From Leisingera sp. ANG59 (GTDB lineage Bacteria; Pseudomonadota; Alphaproteobacteria; Rhodobacterales; Rhodobacteraceae): a DNA stretch of 64,000 nt. Shown piece after piece: positions 36,230-44,019 of the stretch. The stretch spans positions 65,960 to 129,959 of the forward strand of contig NZ_WLCM01000012.1 of assembly GCF_013317235.1 (NCBI RefSeq), given 5' to 3'. Numbering within the stretch: the first letter of the stretch is position 1; each line of letters opens with the position of its first letter. A program made the position numbers and the translations under genes. Under the pieces are notes generated by a model. It was not told where the DNA came from. It searched no databases and saw nothing but the letters and a program-made list of their open reading frames with translations.

Positions 36230-37066
36230 TCAGCCGTCCGTGCGGAAGGCAAGGCAGGGATCAGGCCGTTCGGCCGCCGGGGCATCGAGCACCAGATCAA
36301 ACTGCCCGCTGATTTGCCCCCTTTCGGACTGGCCCAGACTGCGGATCACCGCACCGGGACGGGCCTTCGCCAGGTAGACGGCCAGCCCCCGGTCCATTCG
36401 GGCGTGGCCGTTGCCGGTGATCACCGCTACCGGCCCGCCCGTGTCAGCAAGCGCCCTGTCTGCGGCAGCTGCAAGTGTTGCATCCCGCAAGCGCTGGAAA
36501 TTCACCAGCACAGGCAGCATTTCGGGGGGCATGGCGTTGCAGTGATTGGCTTGCTGATCCGCCTCCCTTGCTGCTTGCTCCGCTTCCGGCAACGGCTGAT
36601 CAAGACCGAAGCGCGCGGACGCCCCGGCTCCGAAATAGCCCGCCCCCCCCTGCTCCAGGGCTTCCGCCGCCTGCTCGCGCGGGACCAGAGCGCCGTACTG
36701 CCGTGCGCCTTTGGCAGCCGCAAAAACCGGTGCATAAAGCGCAAACTCAGGCCAGCCGCTTCGTGCCCAGTTCAGCATCTTGGCCGTCTGCCCTGCATCG
36801 TCAAGACTGGCCGGATCCAGACTCTCCGCCTGTTCCGAGGTGATCATCTCCCAGACCACGGCCTTGGGCTTCAACGCCATAAGGAGCTGTGCCTGCCGCT
36901 GGTGATGCACGGGGTTGTCGTGCACCTCGCCCAGGATCACTACATCCGCCCCCCGAAGCGCGTCTGCCGCCCCGGACAGCCCATCTGCACCGGCGCCAGA
37001 CAGGCCAAGCGCCGCCAGAGCGGCGGCGCTTGCCATGATCTTCAGGAGGCTGATCCGCTTTCTCAT
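36230..37066 (-). CDS. ChaN-family (DUF399) protein
   Basis: 278 aa with an N-terminal signal-like segment (MRKRISLLKIMASAAALAALGLSG). There is no clear lipobox Cys, unlike lipoprotein ChaN members. Diagnostic stretches are DVVILGEVHDNPVHH near residue 41, the later VITGNGHARMDRG and PEFALYAPVFAAA. The family includes the Campylobacter ChaN haem-binding protein, so haem or iron handling is possible but unproven. The start overlaps the rpoH stop by 4 nt, so it is translated behind the heat-shock sigma factor. Confidence 0.78.
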   Translation of the reverse strand: MRKRISLLKIMASAAALAALGLSGAGADGLSGAADALRGADVVILGEVHDNPVHHQRQAQLLMALKPKAVVWEMITSEQAESLDPASLDDAGQTAKMLNWARSGWPEFALYAPVFAAAKGARQYGALVPREQAAEALEQGGAGYFGAGASARFGLDQPLPEAEQAAREADQQANHCNAMPPEMLPVLVNFQRLRDATLAAAADRALADTGGPVAVITGNGHARMDRGLAVYLAKARPGAVIRSLGQSERGQISGQFDLVLDAPAAERPDPCLAFRTDG

Positions 37067-37941
37067 GAAAGCAGTTTGTGCACCTCGCGCGATTGGCCTT
37101 CAAGGCACTTGCGCATTTTCTGGAACGCTCCGGCCTCCAGCTGCCGCACCCGCTCCTTGGACAGGCCCAACTCCAGGCCCAGGCTCTCCAGCGTGCGCGG
37201 CCGCTCGCGCAGCTTGCGCTCGGTGATGATGAACCGTTCGCGGTCGTTCAGCGCCTGCAGCGCACCCACCAGCCATTTGCGCAACTGGCGGCGGTCATGC
37301 CGTTCCTGCACCAGTTCTTCGGCCTGCGACGCTTCGTCCTCCAGCGCATCAATCCACTCCCGGCCTTCTTCATCCGCGGACTGGATTGCATTCAGAGAGA
37401 AGTCGGCACCGGACAGGCGCCCTTCCATCATTTCCACGTCGCGCAGCGGCACCCCGATTTCGGTGGCGATCTTCTGGTGCAGCTGGTGCCGGTCAAGCTT
37501 CTCACCGGACGCCCGCGCTTCGCGCTCGAACTGCGCCTGCACCCGGCGCATGTTAAAGAACAGTGATTTCTGCGACGAGGTTGAGCCGGTGCGCACCATC
37601 GACCAATTGCGCATCACATAATCCTGGATCGACGCCTTGATCCACCAGACCGCGTAGGTCGAAAACCGCACGCCGCGGTCCGGATCGAATTTGTCTGCCG
37701 CTTTCATCAGCCCCAGGCCGGCCTCCTGGATCAGGTCGTTCATCGGCGCCCCGTACCGCTTGAACTTGGCCGCCATGGAAATGGCCAGGCGCATATAGGC
37801 GTTGATGAGCCGGTGCAGCGATTGCACGTCGCGGTCATCCCGCCAGGCATAAGCCAAGCGCCGCTCGGTCTCTGCATCCAGAAGTTCCGCCTTCATCGCC
37901 TGTCTCGGCAATGGGTTTTCGACTGTTTGATCAAGTGCCAT
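37063..37941 (-). CDS. rpoH: RNA polymerase sigma-32 factor (RpoHII-type)
   Basis: 292-aa heat-shock/stress sigma factor. Region 2 (YMRLAISMAAKFKRYGAPMNDLIQEAGLGLMKAADKFD and RFSTYAVWWIKASIQDYVMRNW) and region 4 (LESLGLELGLSKERVRQLEAGA) are intact. The RpoH box appears as SQKSLFFNMRRV. The N-terminus MALDQTVENPLPRQAMKAELLDAETERRLAYAW resembles the RpoHII paralogue of Rhodobacter rather than RpoHI. RpoHII is linked to singlet-oxygen and oxidative stress there. The open frame extends to 38061, but homology begins at ATG 37941. I saw no clear RpoE-type promoter upstream. Confidence 0.92.
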   Translation of the reverse strand: MALDQTVENPLPRQAMKAELLDAETERRLAYAWRDDRDVQSLHRLINAYMRLAISMAAKFKRYGAPMNDLIQEAGLGLMKAADKFDPDRGVRFSTYAVWWIKASIQDYVMRNWSMVRTGSTSSQKSLFFNMRRVQAQFEREARASGEKLDRHQLHQKIATEIGVPLRDVEMMEGRLSGADFSLNAIQSADEEGREWIDALEDEASQAEELVQERHDRRQLRKWLVGALQALNDRERFIITERKLRERPRTLESLGLELGLSKERVRQLEAGAFQKMRKCLEGQSREVHKLLS

Positions 37942-38217
37942 TGTGTTTTCCCCCCGGAAACTAATTAACAAACTGCCGCCTGCAGGCGTGCTTAGAACAA
38001 TTGGAGGCCCGGCATTCATAGGCCGGCAGCAACAGCGCAGCGGATGCGGCTTATGCCTCATCCAAAGGCCAAAATGGAAAAGTTAAATTGTATCTTGGCC
38101 CCTGCACAGCCTATCCCGGCCTTAATAAGTGGAACCCCGGGACGCTGCGGTCTCTTGTCTTCACCGGGCCCTGCAGTTACCCACAGGAACGGCTTCGGAC
38201 TCATAGGTTAGCAAAAA
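37942..38217. other. 276-bp divergent intergenic region rpoH / cobU
   Basis: No gene is supported here; a 105-codon frame starting at 38088 runs through cobU out of frame and is not credible. I see CGCCTGCAGGCG (palindrome near 37978), CCGGC-N8-GCCGG near 38011, and an AT-rich stretch near 38073-38092 that may hold promoters. No cobalamin-riboswitch B12 box is visible before cobU. Confidence 0.4.
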
Positions 38218-38736
38218 ATGCCGTTAAATGTAACTTTTATTCTGGGCGGCGCCGCGTCGGGCAAATCGGCATTTGCCGAACAGCTGTGCGCAACCGCAGG
38301 AACGGAAAAAGTTTACTGGGCAACCGCACAAATTTTCGACTCCGAAATGCGCGAAAAAGTGTCCCGCCATCTCGCTCAAAGAGGTGCTGGATGGGTTACT
38401 TTTGAAGAGCCGGAAACAGCTGCAAAGGTTTTGGACCCCCTCGGATCCGGACAAATCTGTCTGATGGATTGTGCCACGATGTGGCTGACCAACCATCTGC
38501 TGGCGGAACATGATCTGGATGCCGCCACAGAAGAGCTGCTGTCTGCTATAAACCGCTGCCGGGCCGATCTGGTGATTGTCTCCAATGAAACCGGGCTGGG
38601 CATCGTGCCGGAAAACAAACTGGCCCGCCGCTTCCGTGAGGCCCAGGGGCGGCTGAACATCGCGCTGGCCGCAAGGGCTGACACCGTGGTTCAGGTGACA
38701 GCCGGACTCCCGCTGGTTCTGAAGGGGGCGCTGTGA
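38218..38736 (+). CDS. cobU: bifunctional adenosylcobinamide kinase / adenosylcobinamide-phosphate guanylyltransferase
   Basis: 172-aa CobU/CobP. The P-loop GGAASGKS is at residues 10-17, VYWATAQIFDSEMREKVSRH forms the segment before the guanylylated His region, and NHLLAEHD is toward the middle. SNETGLGIVPENKLARRFRE is the typical C-terminal signature. It activates cobinamide for nucleotide-loop assembly of adenosylcobalamin. GTGA overlap with the next gene, a CobC-like phosphatase, supports a small cobalamin unit. The first codons are AT-richer than the rest. Confidence 0.95.
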   Translation: MPLNVTFILGGAASGKSAFAEQLCATAGTEKVYWATAQIFDSEMREKVSRHLAQRGAGWVTFEEPETAAKVLDPLGSGQICLMDCATMWLTNHLLAEHDLDAATEELLSAINRCRADLVIVSNETGLGIVPENKLARRFREAQGRLNIALAARADTVVQVTAGLPLVLKGAL

Positions 38737-39314
38737 CCACCCGTCTGTTCCTGGTGCGCCATGGGCCGACCCATGCGAAATGCATGGTCGGCTGGTCCGA
38801 TTTGCCTGCGGATCTGTCCGACACCGCAGCGCTTTCCCGCCTGTCGGACTACCTGCCTGCCAGTGCGCTGGTGGTGTCTTCCGACCTGTCCCGCGCAGTG
38901 GAAACCGCCAGTGCCATTCAAGGCCCCCGGGACCGGCTGCCGCATGAGGTGGCCTTGCGCGAAATCCACTTCGGCGCCTGGGAACTGCGGACCTGGGCCG
39001 AGGTCGATGCCGAAGATCCGGAACGCATCCGCGCCTATTGGGAAACGCCTGGCGACGTGACCCCGCCGGGCGGAGAGAGCTGGCACCAGGTCTGCAGCCG
39101 TGTGAACGCGGCGATTGACGGGCTGATCGACGCACACCGGGGCCGCGACCTGGTCGTGGTCGGTCACTTCGGCCAGATCCTGACCCAGATCCAGCGGGCT
39201 GAGTTGCTGACGGCAGAAGAGGCTTTTGCACACCGGATCGACAACCTGTCGGTCAGCGAAATCTCCCTTGGGCCAGGTGGATGGAAGGTCGGAAAGATCA
39301 ATCACCTGCCGTGA
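38733..39314 (+). CDS. histidine phosphatase family protein, probable CobC (alpha-ribazole phosphatase)
   Basis: 193-aa phosphoglycerate-mutase-like enzyme. The catalytic RHG is in LFLVRHGPTHAK at the N-terminus and the second His in VVVGHFGQIL near residue 146. The acidic residue region is LREIHFGAWELRTW. It starts at GTG inside the cobU stop (GTGA). Its coupling to cobU suggests removal of phosphate from alpha-ribazole 5'-phosphate or cobalamin 5'-phosphate. By sequence alone it could be another broad-specificity phosphatase. Confidence 0.8.
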   Translation: MTTRLFLVRHGPTHAKCMVGWSDLPADLSDTAALSRLSDYLPASALVVSSDLSRAVETASAIQGPRDRLPHEVALREIHFGAWELRTWAEVDAEDPERIRAYWETPGDVTPPGGESWHQVCSRVNAAIDGLIDAHRGRDLVVVGHFGQILTQIQRAELLTAEEAFAHRIDNLSVSEISLGPGGWKVGKINHLP

Positions 39315-39372
39315 CGGGTTCCATCACAAACATTCCTTTTTGAAATACGCCAACGCGCGCTAGCCTCCTGCC

Positions 39373-40056
39373 ATGGCTTATGAAATCTATATTGGCGACC
39401 GCATGTATTCCAGCTGGTCATTGCGCGGCTGGCTCATGCTCGAAAAATTCTCCCTGCCCCATAACGTGCATATGGTGGGGCTTTATTCCGGAACCATGGC
39501 GCAGGAAATGGCGCATCTGGCCCCGGCGCGGCTGGTGCCGGCGCTGCGCACACCGGAAGGCATGGTGGTCGGCGAAAGCCTGGCCATTGCCGAAACCCTG
39601 GCCGAACGCCACCCGGAAGCGAAGCTTTGGCCTTCCGACCCGGCGCAGCGTGCCGCGGCGCGCTGGCTGGCGGCGGAAATGGTGGCTGGCTTCTCGAGCT
39701 TGCGCGGCGAATGCCCGATGCAGCTGGGCCATATCTATGAAGGCTTCGAGGTGTCGCGCGGCGTGAAGGCGGATCTGGAGCGGATCGAGGCGCTGTTTGC
39801 CCATGCCCGCAAAGTTTCCGGCCGCAGCAGCGGTTACCTGTTCGGGGACTATTCGCTGGCAGAGGTGTTCTACACCCCGGTTGCGGCCCGGATCATGGGA
39901 TACGGCCTGCCGGTCTCTGAGGAGACCCGCGCCTATTGCAAGCTGCTGCTGTCCGACCCGGCAGTTCTGAAGTGGCAAGCACTGGCGCATCAGGTCAGCT
40001 ACGACCCGGAACCCTATGCGATGGACCTGCCGAAGCGGCCCTGGTCGCTGGACTGA
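39373..40056 (+). CDS. glutathione S-transferase family protein
   Basis: 227 aa. The N-terminal thioredoxin-like domain (about 1-80) has YSSWSLRGWLMLEKF, with Ser as the likely catalytic residue, VPALRTPEGMVVGESLAIAETLAE, and a glutathione-binding ES pair. An all-helical C-terminal domain (about 90-220) includes FGDYSLAEVFYTPVAARI. The zeta/YfcF-like subgroup is possible. The physiological substrate is unknown. It ends 2 bp before a very stable hairpin. Confidence 0.85.
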   Translation: MAYEIYIGDRMYSSWSLRGWLMLEKFSLPHNVHMVGLYSGTMAQEMAHLAPARLVPALRTPEGMVVGESLAIAETLAERHPEAKLWPSDPAQRAAARWLAAEMVAGFSSLRGECPMQLGHIYEGFEVSRGVKADLERIEALFAHARKVSGRSSGYLFGDYSLAEVFYTPVAARIMGYGLPVSEETRAYCKLLLSDPAVLKWQALAHQVSYDPEPYAMDLPKRPWSLD

Positions 40057-40058
40057 AC

Positions 40059-40103
40059 CGGACGCCAGCGCGAATTCTGCGTGAATTCGCCGCTGGCCGT
40101 CCG
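40059..40103. terminator. 19-bp stem hairpin after GST gene
   Basis: CGGACGCCAGCGCGAATTC pairs with the downstream segment starting GAATTCG, with two single-base bulges on the 3' side and the loop TGCGT. Each arm contains GAATTC. It begins 2 bp after the GST stop. No T run follows, so it may be a non-canonical terminator or an mRNA 3'-end stabiliser. Confidence 0.6.
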
Positions 40104-40170
40104 CATGTTAACCATTCAGAAACCACGATTGCCAAGCATTTCTCCCTGACCTTTCAGGAAGCGGGGAGAG

Positions 40171-41673
40171 ATGACAGCACGGTCCTACACGGTTGCTTTT
40201 CAAGGCGTCGAGGCCCGCCAGGTTGAGGTGCAATGCGCCGTCGCGCCCGGGCTGCCAGCATTCTCGGTGGTCGGCCTGCCCGACAAGGCGGTTCAGGAAG
40301 CGCGCGAGCGGGTAAGGGCAGCTTTTGCTGCCATGTCCATCGCCCTGCCCTCGCGCCGGATCACCATTAACCTGTCGCCCGCGGACCTGCCCAAGGAGGG
40401 CAGCCATTTCGACCTGCCGATTGCGCTCGCCTTGCTGGCCGCCATCGGCATCGTCCCGGCGGAGAAGGCAGAGGAAACCATCGCCCTGGGAGAACTGTCG
40501 CTGGACGGGCAGCTGATGCCGGTGGCAGGCGCACTGCCCGCAGCGGTCACAGCGGCGGAGGAAGGCCGGATGCTGCTCTGCCCGAAACCCTCAGGGCCGG
40601 AGGCCGCCTGGGTCGATGCGGCGCATGTGATCGGTGCCGCCACGCTGACGGAAGTGGTGCAGCATTTCACCGGCCAGCGGCGTATCGAACCCGCCGCGCC
40701 GGGGGAAGCTGTCCTCGGGCTGGGCGGCAAGGATCTGCGCGATGTAAAGGGACAGGAGACCGCCAAGCGGGCGCTGGAGATCGCCGCCGCCGGCCGCCAC
40801 CACATGCTGATGGTCGGACCGCCGGGTTCCGGTAAGTCGATGCTGGCAGCTCGGCTGCCCTCGATCCTGCCGCCCTTGTCCCCGGCAGAGGCGCTGGAAA
40901 CCTCGATGATCCATTCCCTATGCGGGCTGATCGACGAGGGTGGCATAAGCCGCGCCCGCCCCTTCCGCGAGCCGCACCACACCGCCTCGATGGCGGCCAT
41001 TGCGGGCGGCGGGCGGCGGGCCCAGCCCGGCGAAATCAGCCTGGCCCACAATGGCGTGCTGTTCCTGGACGAACTGCCGGAGTTCGGCCGCCCGGTGCTG
41101 GAAACCCTGCGCCAGCCGCTGGAAACCGGCGAGGTGATGGTGGCGCGCGCCAATGCGCATGTGAAATACCCCAGCCGTTTCATGCTGGTGGCCGCCGCCA
41201 ATCCCTGCAAATGCGGCTATCTGGCCGATGCCAACCGCGCCTGCTCACAGGCGCCCTTATGCGGCGCAAACTACCTGGGCCGCATATCCGGCCCGCTGCT
41301 GGACCGCTTCGACCTGCACCTGGACGTGCCGCCTGTGGATGTGGCCGACCTGGAGCTGCCGCCCAGCGCCGAAGGTTCCGCCGAGGTTGCCCAGCGGGTG
41401 GCGATTGCCCGGGAGATGCAAACCGCCCGGTTCTCCGGCCATCCCGGCCTGCGCCAGAATGCTGATGCCGAAGGCGCGCTGCTGGAGGAAATCGCCGCCC
41501 CTGACGCGGAAAGCCGCGACCTTCTGGTCCGGGCTGCCGAACGCTTCGGCCTCAGCGCGCGCGGCTATCACCGGGTGCTGCGGGTCGCGCGCACGATTGC
41601 GGATCTGGCCTGCGAGGAAAAGGTGCAACGCCAGCATTTCGCCGAGGCGCTGAGTTTCCGGCTGCCGGGATGA
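40171..41673 (+). CDS. comM: YifB/ComM-family Mg-chelatase-like AAA+ ATPase
   Basis: 500 aa. The N-terminal ChlI-like domain (SYTVAFQGVEARQVEVQCAV; VVGLPDKAVQEARERVRAA) is followed by the AAA+ core with Walker A GPPGSGKS near residue 217 and Walker B LFLDELPEF near 298. The Mg-chelatase C-terminal domain (RGYHRVLRVARTIADL) completes it. ComM is a hexameric branch-migration helicase that helps integrate transforming DNA. A gene-transfer-agent or competence link is possible in this group but nothing in the window shows one. Confidence 0.93.
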   Translation: MTARSYTVAFQGVEARQVEVQCAVAPGLPAFSVVGLPDKAVQEARERVRAAFAAMSIALPSRRITINLSPADLPKEGSHFDLPIALALLAAIGIVPAEKAEETIALGELSLDGQLMPVAGALPAAVTAAEEGRMLLCPKPSGPEAAWVDAAHVIGAATLTEVVQHFTGQRRIEPAAPGEAVLGLGGKDLRDVKGQETAKRALEIAAAGRHHMLMVGPPGSGKSMLAARLPSILPPLSPAEALETSMIHSLCGLIDEGGISRARPFREPHHTASMAAIAGGGRRAQPGEISLAHNGVLFLDELPEFGRPVLETLRQPLETGEVMVARANAHVKYPSRFMLVAAANPCKCGYLADANRACSQAPLCGANYLGRISGPLLDRFDLHLDVPPVDVADLELPPSAEGSAEVAQRVAIAREMQTARFSGHPGLRQNADAEGALLEEIAAPDAESRDLLVRAAERFGLSARGYHRVLRVARTIADLACEEKVQRQHFAEALSFRLPG

Positions 41674-41692
41674 ACCGGAGCCGGAGTGAACC

Positions 41693-42625
41693 TCAGACCT
41701 TTGCTTCGATCGCCTGCCAAACCTTCTCCGCGATATTCACGCCGTCGAACCGCTCCAGCTCCTGAATGCCGGTGGGCGAGGTCACGTTAATCTCGGTCAG
41801 GTAGTCGCCGATCACGTCGATGCCGACAAAGATCTGGCCCTTTTCGCGCAGCAGCGGGCCGATGGCGGCGCAGATTTCCAGGTCACGCTCGCTCAGGCCG
41901 ATCTTCTCGGGCCGGCCGCCCACATGCATGTTCGACCGGGTCTCACCTGCCGCAGGCACACGGTTGATCGCCCCTACAGCTTCGCCGTCGACCAGGATCA
42001 CCCGCTTGTCGCCGTTGCTGACGTCGGGCAGGAATTTCTGCACGATCAGCGGCTCGCGGCTGAAGCCGGTGAACAATTCATGCAATGAGGTGAGGTTGCG
42101 GTCGTTTGCATCCAGCCGGAACACGCCCGCGCCGCCGTTACCGTAAAGCGGCTTCAGAATCACGTCGCCATGCTTTTCCTTGAACGCCTTGATGGTCTGC
42201 AAGTCGCGGGCGATGGTCGTGGGCGGGGTCAGCTCCGGGAAGTTCAGCACCAGCAGTTTTTCCGGGTAGTTGCGCACCCAGAACGGATCGTTCACCACCA
42301 GCGCCTGCCCTTTCAGCATGTCCAGCAGGTGGGTCGAGGTGATGTAGTGCATGTCAAACGGCGGGTCCTGGCGCAGCCAGACCACGTCGAATTCCGCCAG
42401 ATCAACTTCGCGTTCCGGGCCCAGCACCGCCGGGGTGCCTGCCACCCGCTGCACGGTCATCTCATGGCCGCGGGCAGTAATGCGGCCTTCCTGATAGGCC
42501 AGCTGGTCGGGGCCGTAATAAAACAGCTCATGACCGCGCGCCTGGGCTTCCTCGGCCAGGCGGAAGCTGCTGTCGGCGTTGATGTTCACGCCCATGACCG
42601 GGTCCATCTGGAAGGCGATTTTCAT
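41693..42625 (-). CDS. gshB: glutathione synthase
   Basis: 310-aa ATP-grasp ligase joining gamma-glutamylcysteine and glycine. It starts MKIAFQMDPVMGVNINADSS; the ATP-grasp region includes VILKPLYGNGGAGVFRLD, VQKFLPDV and DKRVILVDGEAVGAINR. It ends with VGIDVIGDYLTEINVTSPTG. The frame extends to 42664, but ATG 42625 is the family start. It is part of the leftward rsmI-yraN-gshB set conserved in alphaproteobacteria. Confidence 0.96.
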   Translation of the reverse strand: MKIAFQMDPVMGVNINADSSFRLAEEAQARGHELFYYGPDQLAYQEGRITARGHEMTVQRVAGTPAVLGPEREVDLAEFDVVWLRQDPPFDMHYITSTHLLDMLKGQALVVNDPFWVRNYPEKLLVLNFPELTPPTTIARDLQTIKAFKEKHGDVILKPLYGNGGAGVFRLDANDRNLTSLHELFTGFSREPLIVQKFLPDVSNGDKRVILVDGEAVGAINRVPAAGETRSNMHVGGRPEKIGLSERDLEICAAIGPLLREKGQIFVGIDVIGDYLTEINVTSPTGIQELERFDGVNIAEKVWQAIEAKV

Positions 42626-42696
42626 GGCAGTATCCCTCGTAAGCTGCCCGAATACATGGCCCACCGCGCGCCGGGGTTCAATGGGTCAGGCGCGGT

Positions 42697-43071
42697 TCAG
42701 TCCATCCCGAAAGCGTTTTCGATGATTTCCACCGCGCCGGTTCCGTCGACCAGCGCCGCGTCAAACCTGACCGGCGTCAGCTGGCCCTCCGGTTCGCTCT
42801 CCAGATACTGCCCGGCACTTGCATAGATCCGTTCCGCCTGCCGCGGTGTGATGCGCAGGGCCGCAGCGGCGCTTGTGGTGCTGTGCTTCACCTCCACAAA
42901 CACCAGCCCGTCCGGGCTGCGCAGGATCAGGTCGATCTCGCCGCCCGCCCCGCGCCAGCGGCGCTCGGCCACGGTGTAACCGCGGTTTTCATAGTGCCGC
43001 GCCACGATTTCCTCCGCCGCCTCGCCGGCCAGATGGGCGCGGGTGCCGCGGTGCTGGCGGGCGCGGGTCAC
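42697..43071 (-). CDS. YraN family protein (UPF0102)
   Basis: 124-aa protein with a PD-(D/E)xK nuclease-like core: GGEIDLILRSPDGLVFVEVKH, where Glu, Asp and the ExK triad are intact. The family is predicted to be an endonuclease acting on DNA ends or Holliday-like structures, but evidence is limited. It follows rsmI with a 3-bp gap, a classic gene pair. Confidence 0.9.
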   Translation of the reverse strand: MTRARQHRGTRAHLAGEAAEEIVARHYENRGYTVAERRWRGAGGEIDLILRSPDGLVFVEVKHSTTSAAAALRITPRQAERIYASAGQYLESEPEGQLTPVRFDAALVDGTGAVEIIENAFGMD

Positions 43072-43074
43072 GGT

Positions 43075-43932
43075 TCAGCTGCCCTTCGCCAGCTGCAAGG
43101 CCAGCTGGTAGACTTTGCGCCGGGGCAGCCCGTGCATCTCCGCGACGATCCCGGCGGCGTCTTTGACCGAATTGCCCTGCAAGGCGGCCTGCAGGTCGCT
43201 TTCCAGATCGCCCTCGCTGACCTCCGCCTCCTGCGCGCGGTCGACCAGCAGAACGATCTCGCCCTTGACCGGGATCTCCTCCAGCCCGGCAGCCAGTTCC
43301 GTCAGCGAAGCCCGGCGCACCTCCTCGAATTTCTTGGTCAGCTCGCGGCACAGCGCGGCAGGGCGGTCGCCCAGCACCGCCGCCATATCGGCAACCGAGG
43401 CGGCAACCCGCTTGGGCGATTCATAGAAAATCAGCGTGCCGGGGATTTCCCGCAGCTCCTCCAGCCGCTTGCGCCGAGCGCCGGAGGCATTGGGAAGGAA
43501 GCCTGCAAAGAAGAACGCATCCGTCGGCAGCCCGGCCAGCGTCAGCGCCGTGGCAGCGGCAGAGGCCCCGGGGGCGCAGGTGACCGTATGGCCCGCCTCC
43601 GCCGCCGCACGGCTGAGGTCGAAACCGGGGTCGGCAATCAGCGGCATCCCGGCCTCTGAAGCATAGGCAACCGACTTCCCCTCGCCTATCGCCTCCAGCA
43701 GTTTGGCCCGCGCGCCGGTGCCGCTGTGGTCGTGGTAGGCGATGATCCGCCGCCCGCCCAGCGGCACCCCGTGAATCTCCATCAGCTTGCGCAGCGAGCG
43801 TGTATCCTCAGCCGCAAGCACATCGGCCGAGGCCAGCACATCCAGCGCCCGCAGGGTAATGTCGCGGGCGGTGCCGATCGGCGTGGCAACAAAGTAAAGC
43901 CCGGGGGACAATATGACATTCTGGTGATTCAA
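43075..43932 (-). CDS. rsmI: 16S rRNA (cytidine(1402)-2'-O)-methyltransferase
   Basis: 285-aa tetrapyrrole-methylase-fold enzyme that 2'-O-methylates C1402 in the ribosomal P site. Typical motifs: GLYFVATPIGTARDITLRAL, AEDTRSLRKLMEIHG, SEAGMPLIADPGFDL and FAGFLPNASGARRKRLEEL. It is the first gene of rsmI-yraN-gshB and is divergent from the LpoA-like gene with an 87-bp gap. Confidence 0.96.
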   Translation of the reverse strand: MNHQNVILSPGLYFVATPIGTARDITLRALDVLASADVLAAEDTRSLRKLMEIHGVPLGGRRIIAYHDHSGTGARAKLLEAIGEGKSVAYASEAGMPLIADPGFDLSRAAAEAGHTVTCAPGASAAATALTLAGLPTDAFFFAGFLPNASGARRKRLEELREIPGTLIFYESPKRVAASVADMAAVLGDRPAALCRELTKKFEEVRRASLTELAAGLEEIPVKGEIVLLVDRAQEAEVSEGDLESDLQAALQGNSVKDAAGIVAEMHGLPRRKVYQLALQLAKGS

Positions 43933-44019
43933 CGCTGGACCCGCCTTTTTGGTCGTTTATGATCCGCCCTTAAACCCACACGGCGCCGCAGCGCCGGGAG
44001 AACGGAGTTTCAAGCCATT

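Noticed and set aside
37942..38060. RpoE-type promoter (TGATCC -35) before rpoH
   Set aside because: No TGATCC occurs on the coding strand upstream of rpoH.
37942..38217. Cobalamin riboswitch upstream of cobU
   Set aside because: No B12-box-like conserved core was found by eye in the gap.
38088..38405. 105-codon frame upstream of and into cobU
   Set aside because: It overlaps the cobU P-loop region out of frame and has no ribosome-binding site or recognisable family.
39331..39346. Fifth copy of the GARTATTT motif before the GST gene
   Set aside because: Only GTATTTC with a short A run is shared; the GATGAAG half is missing, so it is not counted as a copy.
40107..40122. TTAACCATTCAGAAAC before comM as a CtrA site
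   Set aside because: Only the first half matches TTAA-N7-TTAA; the second half reads GAAA, so support is too weak.
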